Assembly (NCBI GenBank): GCA_964477295.1
Contig: CAYZEZ010000062.1
Span: 1-19,291, forward strand
Reading direction: 5' to 3'
Source of the DNA: CAYZEZ01 sp964477295
GTDB taxonomy: Bacteria > Bacteroidota > Bacteroidia > Bacteroidales > SM23-62
Length of the DNA stretch: 19,291 bases
The notes below the pieces were generated by a model, which saw nothing but the letters and a program-made list of their open reading frames with translations, was not told where the DNA came from and searched no databases. The translations under genes were made by a program, and so were the position numbers. This document shows, piece after piece, positions 1-7,588 of this stretch. Within the stretch, counting starts at the first letter, position 1; the number at the start of each line of letters is the position of its first letter.

Positions 1-537
1 AGGGAGGCTGGTAAAAATAACCTGGTGGTAGGTTCCCAGGCCCGGATCCTCTATGCCGATTGCAGGGGCAGAATAGAATTAGCCAGGGCTTTTAATTCTG
101 CAATCAGGAAGGGAGAAATCTCAGCACCTGTTATACTGGGCCGGGACCATCATGATGTAAGTGGCACCGATTCTCCCTTCAGGGAAACCTCTAACATCTA
201 CGATGGTTCAGGTTTTACCGCTGATATGGCAGTTCAGAATGTGATAGGGGATGCCTTTCGTGGTGCCACATGGGTCTCCCTGCATAATGGGGGCGGTGTA
301 GGCTGGGGAGAAGTCATCAATGGCGGATTTGGCATGGTTTTGGATGGTTCATCAGAGGCTGACATAAGGCTGGAACAGATGCTATACTGGGATGTAAACA
401 ATGGAATTGCCCGGAGGAGCTGGGCCAGGAATGAACCGGCCATGTTCACGATGGCACAGGAAATGAAAAGAAATAAATCCTTACAGGTCACCATGCCCAG
501 CCTTGCAGATGATGATTTAATAGATACTTTATTCTGA
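1..537 (+). CDS. hutU: Urocanate hydratase (urocanase), C-terminal part, 5' truncated by window
   Basis: Urocanase converts urocanate to imidazolone propionate in the second step of histidine breakdown, in the cytoplasm, using tightly bound NAD+. The frame is open from base 1 (reading R-E-A-G-K-N-N) through a TGA at 535-537, so the gene begins outside the window and only about 178 residues are visible. These residues are highly characteristic of the C-terminal part of the family: GRDHHDVSG, TDSPFRETSNIYDG, then the glycine-rich GATWVSLHNGGGVGWGEV and NGGFGMVLDGS. A GTG at 25 is an internal codon, not a start, because the family similarity continues upstream of it. A small lipoprotein gene follows 6 bases after the stop. 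No other hut gene is visible. Confidence 0.95.
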   Translation, partial: REAGKNNLVVGSQARILYADCRGRIELARAFNSAIRKGEISAPVILGRDHHDVSGTDSPFRETSNIYDGSGFTADMAVQNVIGDAFRGATWVSLHNGGGVGWGEVINGGFGMVLDGSSEADIRLEQMLYWDVNNGIARRSWARNEPAMFTMAQEMKRNKSLQVTMPSLADDDLIDTLF

Positions 538-543
538 CCGGAA

Positions 544-975
544 ATGAAAAAAGGGAAAGGTTATAGAATTTATATTTTATCGGGATTAATTCTTCTTTTG
601 TCCTGTGAGGATTTTCTCCCGGATATTTTAGGTGATGGCGACAGAACTGTCATAATTGATTCATGGAAATGCAGCGAGAGTGATACATACCTGAAATCAG
701 CCATGTCAGTCTATTGGGTACACATTGAGGAATTTCCTGGTGATTCAACAAAAATACTGATCTATAATTTTTTCGACCTGGATGAGAACGTTGCTGCAGA
801 AGCTACAGTATCAGGAAAGAACTTATACCTTCCTGAACAAACGCTCGAAGGAGGATTTACATTCCATGGTACCGGAAAAGTTTCGCGTGAAGCAGATAAG
901 ATCGACTGGACGTATTATTTAGATGATGGAAGCGGGCTTGAGGTGGAAATTACTGCGCTGTATACAAGAAACTGA
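544..975 (+). CDS. Small hypothetical lipoprotein, possibly calycin-like fold
   Basis: The 143-residue product starts with a lipoprotein signal: positive residues (MKKGKGYR), a hydrophobic core, then a lipobox LLLS-Cys at residue 21. After cleavage the acylated Cys is followed by E-D, so outer-membrane anchoring is likely. The mature part of about 120 residues has a pattern I associate with small Bacteroidota lipoproteins of calycin-like beta-barrel type: a Trp-containing start (IIDSWKCSES), alternating beta-strand-like segments, and an ending in DDGSG then EITALY. That fold is an inference and no catalytic motif is visible. The ATG lies 6 bases after the hutU stop, so co-transcription is likely, but nothing suggests a role in histidine breakdown. 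The gene is convergent with the next one. Confidence 0.75.
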   Translation: MKKGKGYRIYILSGLILLLSCEDFLPDILGDGDRTVIIDSWKCSESDTYLKSAMSVYWVHIEEFPGDSTKILIYNFFDLDENVAAEATVSGKNLYLPEQTLEGGFTFHGTGKVSREADKIDWTYYLDDGSGLEVEITALYTRN

Positions 976-1006
976 GATATATCCGCCGTATATTCCTCCC
1001 ATTATC

Positions 1007-1366
1007 TTAGTATGTTCCTGAATTCAGCATCAGCAGTGCACAATCACTTTTTACCTCAATGCCCTGTTCTTTAACCCTGTCGATGAAGTCCTGGTTGTGG
1101 GTGCCCGGATTGAAAATGATCCTTTTGGGATTCAGGGATAAGATATAGTCATAATATTCTACCTGTTTTGAGGCGTTTAAATACAGGGAAATTGTATGTA
1201 CGTCTTCGATTTCTGGCTGGCCTGTTAAAATGTCCATACCTTCGATCTGCCCTCCTTTTTTACCTACCGGTACCGCATCATACCCATGCCTGAGAAGGCT
1301 CTTGATACATTTATATGAGAATTTGCTGTGGTTTGGACTTGCACCGAGAACAACAGTTTTTAACAT
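1007..1366 (-). CDS. CoA-binding domain protein (Rossmann fold, YccU-like)
   Basis: This 119-residue protein consists of one CoA-binding domain of the small stand-alone type (CoA_binding_2). The N-terminus MLKTVVLGAS-PNHSKFSYK has the first beta strand and a glycine-containing nucleotide-binding turn. Next come a region typical of the family (YDAVPVGKKGG-QIEG), a central strand (VHTISLYLN), and the signature PKRIIFNPGTHN, which ends near the ligand site. Length matches the family. The biochemical role is unknown for most members; cytoplasmic CoA or nucleotide binding is expected. A promoter with good spacing lies directly upstream (1382-1412), so it is probably transcribed separately from ispF. 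Confidence 0.85.
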   Translation of the reverse strand: MLKTVVLGASPNHSKFSYKCIKSLLRHGYDAVPVGKKGGQIEGMDILTGQPEIEDVHTISLYLNASKQVEYYDYILSLNPKRIIFNPGTHNQDFIDRVKEQGIEVKSDCALLMLNSGTY

Positions 1367-1381
1367 GGCTGATTATTTTTA

Positions 1382-1412
1382 CAAATGTAGGAATTAACGC
1401 TTTAGTGTACAA
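1382..1412 (-). promoter_or_regulatory. Bacteroidota-type promoter for the CoA-binding gene
   Basis: Read on the minus strand, TTG (1412-1410) is followed by a 20-base spacer and TACATTTG (1389-1382), matching the Bacteroidota -33/-7 pattern with TAnnTTTG. The start codon lies 15 bases below the -7 box, which implies a very short leader. Two bases of the -33 element lie within the edge of the palindrome at 1411-1453. Confidence 0.6.
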
Positions 1413-1453
1413 GGGTATAAATCCCCCTGCGCCGCAGGCAGATTTATACCCTT
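1411..1453. repeat. Strong nested palindrome (REP-like hairpin) after ispF
   Basis: A perfect 13-bp inverted repeat (AAGGGTATAAATC at 1411-1423 and its complement at 1441-1453) encloses a GC-rich 5-bp stem (CCTGC at 1426-1430, GCAGG at 1434-1438) with a 3-base loop; a 2x2 internal loop separates the stems. It overlaps the ispF stop codon. No U-run follows it on the ispF strand, so it is not a typical intrinsic terminator. It may be a dispersed palindromic unit, an mRNA 3'-end stabiliser, or both. Confidence 0.8.
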
Positions 1454-1931
1454 ATATATTGTCCAGGAGCACAACCGCATATGCAGAAATCCCTTCTTCG
1501 CGTCCTACAAATCCCAAATTATCAGTGGTGGTTGCCTTGATGGAGATATTTTCAACGTGTATATCCAATACCTTCGAGAGAGCCTCCCTCATGTTGTGAA
1601 TATGCTTACTGAGCCTGGGCTGCTGAAGGCAAACGGTTGAATCTATATTGATTATCTGGAAACCTTTTAACCGGATAATGTCTTTCGTACGATCCAGAAG
1701 CACTTTGCTGTCGATATTTTTAAACTCCGGGGAACTGCCCGGGAAGTGGGTGCCTATGTCACCGGCAGAAGCAGCTCCAAGCAAAGCGTCGCAAATGGCA
1801 TGGATCAATACATCCCCATCGGAATATCCTATACATCCCTTTTCCCAGGGGATTTCTATTCCGCCTATAATCAATTTATGATCTGGTCCGAGGCGATGGA
1901 CATCGAAACCGAAGCCGATACGTAAACTCAT
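1452..1931 (-). CDS. ispF: 2-C-methyl-D-erythritol 2,4-cyclodiphosphate synthase
   Basis: IspF catalyses the cyclising step of the MEP isoprenoid pathway: the CDP-methylerythritol phosphate substrate becomes ME-cyclodiphosphate with release of CMP. The 159-residue length is standard. Metal ligands are visible as D10 and H12 in GFDVH and as H44 in the segment SDGDVLIHAICDALLG. The nucleotide-binding C-terminal segment is KATTTDNLGFVGREEGI (about residues 132-148). The enzyme is a cytoplasmic homotrimer with a Zn2+ and a divalent metal per site. The start ATG at 1931 gives the family's usual N-terminus, MSLRIGFGFDVHRL. The usual partner ispD is not adjacent. The stop codon lies inside the palindrome at 1411-1453. 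Confidence 0.97.
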   Translation of the reverse strand: MSLRIGFGFDVHRLGPDHKLIIGGIEIPWEKGCIGYSDGDVLIHAICDALLGAASAGDIGTHFPGSSPEFKNIDSKVLLDRTKDIIRLKGFQIINIDSTVCLQQPRLSKHIHNMREALSKVLDIHVENISIKATTTDNLGFVGREEGISAYAVVLLDNI

Positions 1932-1942
1932 GGGGAAAAAGT

Positions 1943-2045
1943 TACGAGTTACTAGTTACGGGTTGCGAGTTGTTCGCTATTTATAATAATCGAATATAAC
2001 TAAAAAAAAGTTACCTCGTACCTAGTACCTTGCAACTCGAACCTG
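1943..2045. repeat. Two inverted arrays of degenerate 7-bp repeats
   Basis: At 1943-1970 four contiguous heptamers are TACGAGT, TACTAGT, TACGGGT and TGCGAGT. At 2012-2039 another four are TACCTCG, TACCTAG, TACCTTG and CAACTCG, followed by a partial unit AACCTG. The second array is roughly the reverse complement of the first, so together they form a large imperfect inverted repeat around an AT-rich centre (about 1975-2010). It fills the gap between the ispF start and the porV stop. Function is unknown. Confidence 0.8.
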
Positions 2046-2048
2046 TTT

Positions 2049-3278
2049 TTAAATAAACTCAAATGAAAGCGTAAACCGCAGCGTATTTGCCAGTGGATTA
2101 TTTTGTTTTACAGGTATGAGATAGGAAAAATCGAGCCCAAATACATTCAGTTTGATCCCCACACCTGCCGTAAAGAATTTCCGGTTTCCTTTGGTTTCGT
2201 GCTCATGGAAGTAACCCCCGCGAATGGCAAACTGTTCCCGGTACCAGTATTCAAATCCTATTGAATAGGTGAACTCATGCAGCTCTTCCAGTAAAATGCT
2301 TCTCGATCCGTCATCCCGGACTACCCCGGGCGCATCCCAGAAAGACCGCAACATGCCAACCGGAACCGGTACATCCGGATCTTTACCATATTCTATAACC
2401 CAATCACCATTTTCATCAACAACAGTTTTGCCTGTTATTGAGTCGGTAAGGTAAACGGGCGGAGTGGGCACGAGCAGCTTATTTACATCTGCCGTCAGGG
2501 TTATTGAATTGTAATCATCGAGCCATGTGGTCAATGCCCCGCCCAACCTCATGTTAATGGGGATGAAAGTCTTTTTCTGGTTCTCTGTGTATTCAATTTT
2601 ATTACCCATGTTGGATATATTCAAACCAAAAGCCAACCTGGAATCCTTGTCAGACAGGTTGATATCATTCTGGTAATAGAAGGCAAGGTCGCCGGCCACT
2701 GCCATTCCCGGTTTTGATTCTGCACCTCCGACATAATTACCCCCGGTCAGGTCTGAACGGATAAACCGGAATGCAATGGCACCCGAAAAGTTATCTGTCA
2801 GTAACCTTGAATAACCGGCATCGATTGAAAATTCGTTGGGATTGAATTGTCCGATAGTCTGACCATAAACATTTGTGAATACGATATTCCCGAGGGAAAA
2901 GTAACGCAAGGATGCACTAACCACCTGGCGGTCATCAATTCTTTTATATCCAGACAGATAGGCCAGGTTAATATCTCCGATCAATTTCCTGAGCCAGGGC
3001 GTATAAGAGACCGCCACGCCACCATCGTTCTCTATAAAAGGATATTTTGCCGGATTCCAGTACTGCGAATTAATGTCAGGGGAAGTAGCCGCTCCGGCGT
3101 CACCCAGGGCACCCGATCTTGAGTCGGGGGCAATGGTCAGAAAGGGTACCGTAACCTGGATGGCATTTAACTGCTGTCCGGTGGAAATAACCGTTTTCCC
3201 ATCCTGCCCGAATATCAACCCAAGTGAACAAATTGATAGGGATACAATAAGGAAGGCTCTAATGAAATACGAATCCAT
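2049..3278 (-). CDS. porV: T9SS outer-membrane protein PorV (LptO)
   Basis: PorV is an outer-membrane beta-barrel of the FadL type. It collects cargo proteins by their C-terminal domain after they pass the SprA translocon and delivers them to the sortase PorU. The product is 409 residues from the ATG at 3278, with a signal peptide (MDSYFIR, a hydrophobic core, then LGLIFGQ). The mature protein begins with the family-typical segment containing VPFLTIAPDSRSGALGDAGAA and SQYWNPAKYPF, and it ends in barrel strands closing with an aromatic-rich FTLSFEFI. A longer reading from TTG 3305 was rejected because it would overlap the -7 box at 3303-3310 and add residues ahead of a good signal peptide. It lies 58 bases downstream of porU on the same strand, the usual pairing in Bacteroidota. 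Confidence 0.95.
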   Translation of the reverse strand: MDSYFIRAFLIVSLSICSLGLIFGQDGKTVISTGQQLNAIQVTVPFLTIAPDSRSGALGDAGAATSPDINSQYWNPAKYPFIENDGGVAVSYTPWLRKLIGDINLAYLSGYKRIDDRQVVSASLRYFSLGNIVFTNVYGQTIGQFNPNEFSIDAGYSRLLTDNFSGAIAFRFIRSDLTGGNYVGGAESKPGMAVAGDLAFYYQNDINLSDKDSRLAFGLNISNMGNKIEYTENQKKTFIPINMRLGGALTTWLDDYNSITLTADVNKLLVPTPPVYLTDSITGKTVVDENGDWVIEYGKDPDVPVPVGMLRSFWDAPGVVRDDGSRSILLEELHEFTYSIGFEYWYREQFAIRGGYFHEHETKGNRKFFTAGVGIKLNVFGLDFSYLIPVKQNNPLANTLRFTLSFEFI

Positions 3279-3302
3279 AAAATACCTAAATAATGAGAGT
3301 GA

Positions 3303-3310
3303 CAAAGATA
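3303..3310 (-). promoter_or_regulatory. Candidate -7 box for porV
   Basis: On the minus strand TATCTTTG matches TAnnTTTG and lies 24 bases above the chosen porV ATG. I see no well-spaced -33 TTG, so this may be a weak internal promoter supplementing read-through from porU. Confidence 0.4.
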
Positions 3311-3336
3311 AATAAATTTACAATCTAACGGATATC

Positions 3337-6300
3337 TTAACGTAATATTACAAGTTTCTCAAACTTTTCTGCGACCTGTCCGGATTCCGTCCTGGCCTTG
3401 ACTTTATAGATATAAACCCCGCGTCCTATGCGGCTTCCAAAATCATCAAGCCCGTCCCAGTCGATCGGGCCGCACCTGTATCCCGAGGCAGGGATCTCCT
3501 GCTCAATACTTTTAACCAGTTTTCCGGAAACGGTAAAAACCTGGATTAAAACATCCAGGTCACTGTTGGCATGATTGTGTTCGAAAAAGAATGAGGTATG
3601 GGTGGTAAATGGATTTGGATAATTCAATACATGTTTCAGGACGAGGTCCTCGGAAGAGACAACAGAAAATTCGGTACTTTGTTCCGATGAATTATTATAA
3701 ACATCCCAGACTTTAACTTTCAGTTTATGCGGTCCCGTTTCCAGTTTACGCAGCGGATAGTTTATCTTTCCACTCTGGTAGCTGTTGGTATTTGATTCAT
3801 AATAATCATTCAGGATAATGGGATTGTTAAGGTTATCATCGAGGATAGCTGTAATGTCATGCCCTATCCCACTTCCAATGGTATTTATTCCATTACTGTC
3901 GTTTACATAGATGAGCAGTTCGGGATTTTCATCTGTTGTCCCTCCATAAACAAAATTATCGTCGTTCATGTATATTTCAATTTCGGGACCCTCTGTATCC
4001 AATGCTATAGAATCGGCCGTTCCTCCCACAACAAACTGTGAGTAATAACCGCTGGCATCCTGCTCTGTATCATTACCGTAGAAGCTGATCTTGCCATAAC
4101 CGTAATTGTAGGATATGTCTTTCGGGACAATAAAGCTGAACTGAAATTCACCCTTCTGTATTGAGGCTTTCCCTTTATATAATATCCTGTTCCGGGTATT
4201 AAACGGGAATGGATTCCCCCCATCATTGCCCAGGGTTTTTAATGCGGTTGCCTTATCGAATACCGTTGGATAAAGGGTTCCGTTAAAGTTAGCCAGGAGG
4301 TCTCCCTTTTCATCCGTCACCTTACCTGCAATGGTCACTTTGCTCAATGCCTTAATTGTATCGGTTACTGCATCAAAGGGTTGCCCGTTCACAGAGGTGG
4401 TTGAGATATTTTGCTTAGGATAGGAGAGCACTATGGCCGGATCACCCAGCAAAGTAAAATTCCTTTTGTTGAAGCCGGTGCCTGAGTAAACTTTAGTTAA
4501 CCAGATGATATCCCCAAGCCTGTAATAGGTGTTGTCATCGTTTCGTTCGAATACATATTCATAGAATTTCTCGTTCAACACGTGATTGGGACCCGAGTAA
4601 ACCAGCCGTGTTGTTGTCAGCAGGGCAATCCCCCCTCCATCCGGATTAAGCAATACCAATTCTCCGGCAGAAGTGTGCCTATAATCATCGAACCTGCTGA
4701 ATTCACAGGTTGCGGTCATGAACAGGGGCAGTTTACCGGCATTTTCCCAGTTAATGATGTCGTTAATGACCAGTATTCTTTCATGTGCTAATCCATTTTC
4801 ACCTCCATGACCGGTGTAATTTATAATCAGTGCCCCCTTATTCACACGCTGGTTGATGGCTTCATTCACCGCAGGGTAAGTGTCACCGGTTGAACTGGAA
4901 AGTTGCTGGTAGGCATCAAGGTAGATTTTGGATATTACAAAATTTGGATAATGCGTGCCCACGTATTCGGCCAGTTCATCGGCTTGCTTCATATGAATAT
5001 TGTAATCTTCATCGTCACCGATAAAACAAAGTGTATTTCTCCAGTCACCCATTTTATCCGGTTCCAGGTACGAGAAAACCTTGTTAATCATTTCTTCTGC
5101 ACCATTCACAGAGGATACCGGAAATCGTCCGATGCCAATATCCAATAATCCGGAGGCTCCGCCTTCATTGTCATCAAGCAACCCGAAAAAGTCATCGGTC
5201 ACATATGATCCTGTAGGATTAAGGGAATTTTCCGACTGATAGGTAAGTATATAATTCGTATTTGAATTATCGGTGGAATTATTGTCATATGATCCATCAC
5301 CAAATAACAGCAGGTACCTTGGCATGTCATCATCACCCGAAGCCCTGTCATAGAACATTTTTACGAAATTCCTGAGCGCAGAAACATCTGGTTTCCCTCC
5401 TGAAAATTCGTTGTATATCTTTTGTGGTGTGACTACGATAGTATCCAGGTTGTCACGATCATAATGGAATGCTGCAAGTTGCCTTGCCTGTTGCAAAAAA
5501 TCGGGATGGGAAATGATAATATAATCAGGCTGTGCTGCACCATGCAGGTCCTGGTTGGATAACCGGCCAACATCATCATCCTGCCATATGGGAGACGGGA
5601 AATTACCGGCCGGATTTAAAGCAACAAATTCCTTCAGGTCACTCGTCCCGGTCCTGAAAGACAACCGGTTTCCTGCAATGGTGGCTGGCACCTGTTTAAT
5701 ATCATGGTGATCAGATACGTCCCAAACGATTGTCTGACCAGATGCTCCGGATATCCTGAATTCTGTTATCCTGTCTTTTCCCAGCGAACGGGCATCCCTG
5801 AAATCAAGCTGATCGGATATCATATTAAGTGATCTTCTTGCACTCAGGGTGATATAATCAAGCCACCCTTCGGCAGAGGCAGCATTTTTTTGATACTCAA
5901 GGGTAATGGTAATGGCATCGCTGGTTGACAGGAAATGGAATGTCCCTGTATTAGTGTACGCGTATATTGAAGTATAATGGCTCAGGTTGGTACCTGATAT
6001 TCTCAACCGGCCCTGGTAGGCATTATTTGCAGAAATTGAAAAACTGGTCGTGTCGGATGCTCTTGCCAGGACAGCAACCCTTGCAACCAGATTCTCGGTC
6101 TGCACCAGGCCGGGTATATCGAAGGTAAAATCCTGTGAGGTATAAATATCAAAATGTTCGCCATACCATTCACTTCCCGATTTGATCAGATTAATGTCGT
6201 TTGATTCATGAAATAAATTATAATCATATGTTTCAGTGATATAATCAGCCTGTTGACTCACCTCATCCTCCGGGGTTATTGTCTTTGCCGGCCCGGTTCC

Positions 6301-7301
6301 CCCGGTAAGGAAATAGTAATTCCATGCAGCGTATTTATGTACCTGGTGCATGTATGACCCATTGATGGTATCATAGCTCCAACCATTCGGTCCATGTCCG
6401 TAAAACAGCAGATAATCACCCTGGTTAAACTGGCCGTCCTCCCCGTTCTCAAACCAGATGGGTATTTCCAGCAGATCATCCTGTTGTGGCTGGTTATTAT
6501 TGAGNNNNNNNNNNNNNNNNNNNNNNNNNNNNNNNNNNNNNNNNNNNNNNNNNNNNNNNNNNNNNNNNNNNNNNNNNNNNNNNNNNNNNNNNNNNNNNNN
6601 NNNNCAAACCAGATGGGTATTTCCAGCAGATCATCCTGTTGTGGCTGGTTATTATTGAGCGGTAACATCCTTCCGTCTGTTCCGTAGATCCGGATGGCCG
6701 AAGGTTGATCAATTCCCATGTCCAGCAGTTTATTATATGTAAGCTTATATATTCCATCTGCATTGACCTTTACCATGAACCAGGAACCGTTCCTGAGGAT
6801 CGAATGAGAGGTATAACTATGGCTGGATTCTGTATTACTCAGGCTTTTCACTTGGGATGGGGGCACCAGATCGATTGAAAAACTTACGAGTTTTTCCAGG
6901 GCGCCTGTGGATGGATTCCTTCTCAGCGGAGTAAATGATATTTCCATGAAAGGTGACTTTCTGACAAATGAGAGCCTTGATTCAACTGTTATCTCCCCGG
7001 ATATTTTATCGAGGTACCTGACATTTTTTATCTCATCCCTGTTAAGCACTTCAAAAACCTGGTTTCTGATCACTATTCTTTTCTCTTCGGGCTGATCTAT
7101 CCTGACTGCCTCAGAATATCCCGGGATGAGTGTTTCGATATCAGTGTAGGTGGCACCCCTAAAATACAGGTAATCAACCTGTTCGCCAAACATTACCTGG
7201 TGCTCTACCGGTGTCCATTGTAGTGTCCTTTGCAATCCCTGAAACTGGGCATTCAGGGTATGTGAAATGATAAATACAAGAAGGAAAAGGAGATACCTCA
7301 T
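3337..7301 (-). CDS. porU: T9SS sortase PorU, gingipain-like C25 peptidase (interrupted by scaffold gap)
   Basis: PorU removes the C-terminal domain of T9SS cargo at the cell surface and joins cargo to anionic lipopolysaccharide. The two open frames (7301 down to the gap, and below the gap to 3337) are out of register as written, but merging the identical 55-bp ends at the gap gives one frame of 1269 residues. A signal peptide is present (MRYLLFLLVF, cleavage near LNA-Q). The N-terminal beta-rich region (about 20-260) runs across the join as EIPIWF-ENGEDGQFN then GDYLLFYGHGP, typical of PorU. The C25 catalytic domain contains His in NYTGHGGENG (about 780 in the merged protein) and Cys in MTATCEFSRFDD (about 814). 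A C-terminal T9SS-type domain begins near LNYPNPF (about 1180) and ends in EKLVILR. Length fits Flavobacterium-type PorU. It probably leads into porV. Confidence 0.93.
6450..6659. repeat. Identical 55-bp ends flanking the scaffold gap
   Basis: Bases 6450-6504 and 6605-6659 are identical over all 55 positions and directly abut the N run on either side. This is expected when two contigs that overlap are scaffolded without being merged. Deleting 155 bp (100 N plus one copy) brings the upstream and downstream porU frames into the same register (795 bp = 265 codons between the two start points). Confidence 0.95.
6505..6604. other. Assembly gap of 100 N, probably not real
   Basis: A run of exactly 100 N, the usual placeholder for a gap of unknown size. 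The flanking duplication and the restored porU frame indicate that the true sequence is continuous and that the gap has effectively negative length. Confidence 0.97.
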
Positions 7302-7320
7302 TTTTCAAATATGAAATGAA

Positions 7321-7372
7321 CATGATAAATTTAATCTGTTTCTTTATAATGGATTAAATTGAATTTATCATG
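7321..7372. promoter_or_regulatory. 52-bp imperfect palindrome upstream of porU
   Basis: Outer arms CATGATAAAT (7321-7330) and ATTTATCATG (7363-7372) are perfect complements. Inner arms TTAATC (7331-7336) and GATTAA (7352-7357) also pair. The result is a 16-bp stem with a 5-base bulge on one side and a 15-base loop. It ends about 20 bases above the porU ATG, so it could be a leader hairpin in porU mRNA or a binding site for a dimeric regulator. Confidence 0.7.
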
Positions 7373-7381
7373 CGAAAACGA

Positions 7382-7400
7382 GTGCAATGAGTGGTTGCAC
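7382..7400. promoter_or_regulatory. Operator-like dyad GTGCAA-N7-TTGCAC
   Basis: Perfect 6-bp half sites at 7382-7387 and 7395-7400 are separated by 7 bases, the geometry of a homodimeric transcription-factor site. It lies in the divergent region about 80 bases from porU. No regulator is identifiable from sequence alone. Confidence 0.35.
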
Positions 7401-7580
7401 AGGTTCTGATTTTTTTAATTATATTACTCTCAAATGATTATAAAAATTTAAACTTGTAAAAATTTGGCTTACTTTAATAACGGAAAAACTGGCATTTAAG
7501 GCTGTATATACTTTTTGCCATGTTTTTCGTTAACTGTTTTAACGGGATGTTAAATATAATATTGTTGTTTTAAGTAGTTA

Positions 7581-7588
7581 TAATTTTG
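7581..7588 (+). promoter_or_regulatory. Candidate -7 box upstream of the PorP/SprF gene
   Basis: TAATTTTG matches TAnnTTTG. A possible -33 TTG at 7562-7564 has a somewhat short 16-base spacer. The box overlaps the TTG codon taken as the start of the gene, so either this promoter or that start codon is wrong. Confidence 0.35.

Larger units (their letters stand above)
7302..7585. other. AT-rich divergent control region between porU and the PorP/SprF gene
   Basis: This 284-base intergenic stretch separates the two outward-reading T9SS arms. It contains a 52-bp imperfect palindrome next to the porU start (7321-7372), a smaller dyad (7382-7400), and a TAnnTTTG box at the right edge (7581-7588). 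Between 7401 and 7560 I see only AT-rich sequence with no convincing ORF or RNA gene. No clear TAnnTTTG box faces porU. Confidence 0.6.

Noticed and set aside
234..494. Small antisense and overlapping ORFs opposite long genes (for example this one opposite hutU, and others opposite porU, gldJ, ppk1 and phoH)
   Set aside because: Each lies fully inside a recognised gene in another frame, shows no family motif, and has no independent start context.
1411..1453. Intrinsic terminator for ispF
   Set aside because: The hairpin is strong but is not followed by a T-run on the ispF strand; it is better described as a palindromic repeat.
1943..2045. CRISPR array or tandem operator array
   Set aside because: Units are 7 bp, contiguous and without spacers, and no cas gene is nearby.
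3279..3305. porV start at TTG 3305
   Set aside because: The codon lies inside a TAnnTTTG box and would add nine residues ahead of a well-formed signal peptide that starts at ATG 3278.
6276..6496. C-terminal extension of the upstream porU frame past the gap (T-G-R-T-A-S-L...)
   Set aside because: It is an out-of-register reading caused by the gap; the correct frame across the same bases gives the typical PorU sequence ENGEDGQFN and GDYLLFYGHGP.
3337..7301. porU as a frameshifted pseudogene or two separate genes
   Set aside because: The frame break coincides exactly with a 100-N gap whose ends duplicate 55 bp; merging the copies restores a single intact frame with all expected PorU features.
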